Source: Pseudomonas sp. NFACC02 (GTDB lineage Bacteria; Pseudomonadota; Gammaproteobacteria; Pseudomonadales; Pseudomonadaceae). From it: 64,000 nucleotides of DNA. The translations under genes and the position numbers were made by a program. The DNA lies in assembly GCF_900110765.1 (NCBI RefSeq), contig NZ_FOEO01000020.1, positions 21,506 to 85,505 of the forward strand, in the 5' to 3' direction. The notes beneath the pieces were generated by a model that worked only from the letters and a program-made list of their open reading frames with translations, was not told the origin of the DNA and made no database searches. Positions 61,459 to 64,000 of the stretch are shown one piece after another (position 1 is the first letter of the stretch; each line of letters opens with the position of its first letter).

Positions 61459-61547
61459 TGTAGGAGCGCGCTTGCCCGCGATTGCGGTCAGTCTGCAACG
61501 TTGTTGTCGCATGACACTCCGCAATCGCGGGCAAGCGCGCTCCTACA
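61459..61547. repeat. Inverted pair of REP sequences (REPIN)
   Basis: Two 29-base arms, each beginning TGTAGGAGCGCGCTTGCCCG, are exact reverse complements (61459-61487 and 61519-61547) separated by 31 bases. This is the REPIN layout spread by REP-associated transposases in Pseudomonas; no such transposase is in the window. Confidence 0.88.
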
Positions 61548-61665
61548 AATCGGTGTTGAGCGAGAAAACAAGTCACTTGGGCCTTCTTAAATTTTTTTTA
61601 AGAAATAACGGCTACGTTTAAAGGCAAAATACAGCCTTCAGTCACCACGTGGTTCAGACATCCCA

Positions 61666-62349
61666 ATGACCCGAATCCTGACAATCGAAGACGATGCCGT
61701 CACCGCCAAGGAAATCGTTGCCGAACTGAGCAGCCATGGCCTTCAAGTGGACTGGGTCGATAATGGCCGCGAAGGGCTGGTGCGTGCGGTCAGCGGCGAC
61801 TACGACCTGATCACCCTGGACCGTATGCTCCCGGAAGTCGACGGCCTGGCCATTGTCACGACCATGCGCGCGCTGGGCATTGCCACGCCGATCCTGATGA
61901 TCAGCGCGCTGTCCGACGTCGACGAGCGTGTCCGCGGCCTGCGTGCCGGCGGCGACGATTACCTGTCCAAACCCTTCGCCTCCGATGAAATGGCTGCCCG
62001 CGTCGAGGTCCTGCTGCGCCGCAGCAACCCGGTGACCCAGGCCGAAACCATGCTCAAGGTCGCGGACCTGGAACTGAACCTCATCACCCGCGAGGCCAGC
62101 CGCGCCGGTCAACCGCTGAACCTGCTGCCGACCGAATACAAGCTGCTGGAATTCCTGATGCGCAACAGCGGCCAGATCATCACCCGCATGATGATCTTCG
62201 AAGAAGTCTGGGGTTATCACTTCGACCCTGGCACCAACCTGATCGATGTGCACATCGGTCGCTTGCGCAAGAAAATCGATCCCCCTACCCTGACGCCGCT
62301 GATACGTACCGTTCGAGGCTCAGGTTATGTCATTGCCGAACCCGTCTAA
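61666..62349 (+). CDS. OmpR-family response regulator
   Basis: A 227-residue regulator. The receiver has the acidic pair Glu 8/Asp 9-10, phospho-acceptor Asp 52 (DLITLDRMLP) and Lys 102 (DDYLSKPF). A winged-helix output domain follows (LLPTEYKLLEFLMRNSGQII, DVHIGRLRKKID, RTVRGSGYVI). The gene overlaps the kinase gene by 23 bases. The regulon cannot be named. Confidence 0.95.
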   Translation: MTRILTIEDDAVTAKEIVAELSSHGLQVDWVDNGREGLVRAVSGDYDLITLDRMLPEVDGLAIVTTMRALGIATPILMISALSDVDERVRGLRAGGDDYLSKPFASDEMAARVEVLLRRSNPVTQAETMLKVADLELNLITREASRAGQPLNLLPTEYKLLEFLMRNSGQIITRMMIFEEVWGYHFDPGTNLIDVHIGRLRKKIDPPTLTPLIRTVRGSGYVIAEPV

Positions 62350-63718
62350 GGGCTGGCGCTCCTCCAGCAGTCGCCTGCTAGCGTTGTACAGTTTCCTGTT
62401 CGTGGCTTGGAGCAGCATCCTCATGGGGGTGCTTTACTGGGAAGTCACCAGCTACCTCAACACCCTCGCCCGTCACTCGTTGATGCAGCGCCAGCAGCTG
62501 TTCTCACGCTTCGAAGGCGCGCAGCTGGACGACGCCCTGCACACCAGTGACAAATTCGACATCCGCTCCGTCGATGCCTATGGCCTGTTCGACAAGGACT
62601 TGAAGCCGATCAGCGGCCCCGTCCACGAGATTCCTGGAGGGTTGAAGCTCACGGGCGAAATTCAGGAGCTGGACACCTGCATCGACTCGGACGACCCGGA
62701 CCTGCCCCGCGCCAGTTGCGATGCCGTGGCGATCCATACCCTGGACAACCGATGGCTGGTTCTGGTGCGCGACAACGGTTCGCTGTTTGCCGTGACCACG
62801 CTGATCCTGCGCGCGTTGCTGTGGGGTATCTCGCTGACGATCATCCCCGGAGCCTTGGGCTGGCATCTGTTGCGTCAGCGGCCGCTGCGGCGTATCCGCG
62901 CGATCCAGGCCAGCGCCGAGGCCATCGTCACGGGTGACCTGACCAAGCGCTTGCCAGTCTCGAACCGGCGCGACGAACTGGACATGCTGGCGGACATCGT
63001 CAACGCCATGCTCGACCGTATCGAACGCCTGATGAACGAGGTCAAAGGCGTCTGCGACAACATCGCCCACGACCTGCGCACCCCGCTCACCCGCTTGCGC
63101 GCGCAGTTGTACCGGATTCAACAGCAGTCGGCGGAAGATTCACCGCAAGGTGAGCAAATGGCCCAGGTCATCGCCGATGCCGACACCTTGATGGCGCGCT
63201 TTCGCGGCCTGCTGCGTATCTCCGAACTGGAAGACCACCAGCGCCGTTCGGCGTTCGGTCAGATGGATCCGTTGCCTTTGCTGTACGAGCTGTACGACTT
63301 CTACCTGCCGCTAGCGGAAGAAGGACGCGTCGCACTGCAATTGAAAATGGCCGAGCACCTGCCACCTGTCGTCGGTGACCGGGCGCTGCTGTTCGAAGCG
63401 CTGTCCAACCTGCTCAGCAACTCGATCAAGTTCACACCGCCCGGTGGTCAGGTCCTGCTCATCGCTCGTGCCGAAGGCGACACCACGTTCATCGAAGTCC
63501 AGGACACCGGCCCCGGCATCCCCGACGCCGAACGTGAGGCGGTGTTCAAGCGCTTCTACCGCAGCGAGACGGGTAACCAGCAAAGCGGCTTCGGCCTGGG
63601 CCTGTCGATCGTCGCAGCGATCGTCAACCTGCACGGCTTCAAACTGCGCATTGGCAACAGCCCCTCCGGCGGTGCGAGTCTGGTGCTGGAGTGTCGGCAG
63701 GTGTCGGCGTTGGGGTGA
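62327..63718 (+). CDS. Sensor histidine kinase
   Basis: A 463-residue membrane kinase: span 1 (SFLFVAWSSILMGVLYW), a periplasmic sensor region to about 165, span 2 (ILRALLWGISLTIIPGALGW), HAMP (about 190-240), phospho-acceptor His 248 in NIAHDLRTPLTRL, and an ATPase domain (NLLSNSIKFTPPGG, DTGPGIPDAE, GFGLGLSIV). Partner of the regulator upstream. Stimulus unknown. Confidence 0.95.
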   Translation: MSLPNPSKGWRSSSSRLLALYSFLFVAWSSILMGVLYWEVTSYLNTLARHSLMQRQQLFSRFEGAQLDDALHTSDKFDIRSVDAYGLFDKDLKPISGPVHEIPGGLKLTGEIQELDTCIDSDDPDLPRASCDAVAIHTLDNRWLVLVRDNGSLFAVTTLILRALLWGISLTIIPGALGWHLLRQRPLRRIRAIQASAEAIVTGDLTKRLPVSNRRDELDMLADIVNAMLDRIERLMNEVKGVCDNIAHDLRTPLTRLRAQLYRIQQQSAEDSPQGEQMAQVIADADTLMARFRGLLRISELEDHQRRSAFGQMDPLPLLYELYDFYLPLAEEGRVALQLKMAEHLPPVVGDRALLFEALSNLLSNSIKFTPPGGQVLLIARAEGDTTFIEVQDTGPGIPDAEREAVFKRFYRSETGNQQSGFGLGLSIVAAIVNLHGFKLRIGNSPSGGASLVLECRQVSALG

Positions 63719-64000
63719 TCGGAGTTGTGGTGCTGATATGGGTTCTGCCTGACGGCAGAAGCGTTCCGCCTTCGGCGGGTTACTTGAAAGGACACCAAGT
63801 AACCAAGTGTCTAGGCTCCCGGTTTGGCCCGACTTCGTCGGGTACCCGCACTCCGACGACGCTCCGTGGGCCCGCGCCGAACGGGCATCCATGCCCTGAT
63901 GGCGCTCTCGCGGCATCCATGCCGCTCGGCCCACTGCGCGTCGTCTGCGTTTGGCCTGCACCCAAGTCGCGTTTTGTGGTGTCTGGACTGTCGCGTACAA
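63719..64000. repeat. Terminal stretch, probably a dispersed Pseudomonas repeat
   Basis: After the kinase stop come two hairpins, TTCTGCC-TGAC-GGCAGAA (63743-63760) and CCGCC-TTC-GGCGG (63766-63778). The rest resembles a GC-rich sequence I recall as repeated near many Pseudomonas genes, which yields spurious Arg-rich frames on the minus strand. No gene is supported. Confidence 0.4.

Noticed and set aside
63311..64000. 229-codon minus-strand frame at the right edge
   Set aside because: Its first half lies in the repeat-like block and its second half is the antisense of the histidine kinase.
1..64000. CRISPR arrays, rRNA genes, replication origin, intact insertion sequences
   Set aside because: Looked for and not seen anywhere in the window.

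Overview
The window looks like a chromosomal segment of a Pseudomonas, most likely of the P. syringae group or a close relative. The evidence is the Pseudomonas-type thrS-infC-rpmI-rplT-pheS-pheT-ihfA-MerR-tRNA-Pro block, DUF1654, DUF2790, YgdI/YgdR and I78 small proteins, REP-type repeats, and a DpkA closely resembling the P. syringae enzyme. The species call is inference from remembered families; no search was run.

Layout. 1-5539: a fatty-acid cis/trans isomerase gene (cti, cut by the left edge) is divergent from metH, with a MetR-type box between them. 5540-13100: an accessory stretch of small hypothetical genes, lipoproteins, a GAF protein, a 43-residue secreted peptide, a YafO-family toxin with an unusual 179-residue partner, and a decayed prophage (tail-L and integrase pseudogenes) next to tRNA-Pro(GGG). 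13102-20614: the translation/IHF block, all on the minus strand, with infC starting at an AUU codon. 21006-23069: small periplasmic, cold-shock and lipoprotein genes. 23076-30098: a complete ribose operon, rbsB-A-C-R-K-D plus a periplasmic nucleoside hydrolase, behind a LacI-type operator. 30423-36469: small genes, two LexA boxes, a secreted DNase-I-fold nuclease, and a ParD-like/methionine aminopeptidase pair under a long perfect inverted repeat. 36466-38871: dpkA divergent from a DadA-like oxidase (D-amino acid/lysine catabolism). 38912-48610: GNAT, PepSY, KefB/C-type antiporter, two LysR regulators with a divergent NmrA-like oxidoreductase and an MFS pump, and a luciferase-like monooxygenase. 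48652-57188: glycerate kinase, a diguanylate cyclase, CdaR, a RelE/XRE toxin-antitoxin pair whose toxin has a premature stop, and a FadR-type regulator with a D-glucarate transporter and dehydratase. 57331-63718: DUF1345, 2-hydroxyacid dehydrogenase, nicotinamidase, GNAT, FNT-family channel and a two-component system. The last 280 bases look like a dispersed Pseudomonas repeat.

How the genes work together. The ribose operon can take nucleosides in the periplasm, release ribose, import it by RbsBAC, convert it by RbsD and phosphorylate it by RbsK. GudD and its transporter start D-glucarate catabolism; glycerate kinase and CdaR belong to the related sugar-diacid/glycerate network. The most unusual material is regulatory and toxin-like: three toxin-antitoxin-like loci, each with a dyad-symmetric sequence at its promoter, and two SOS-type operators controlling small genes of unknown function.
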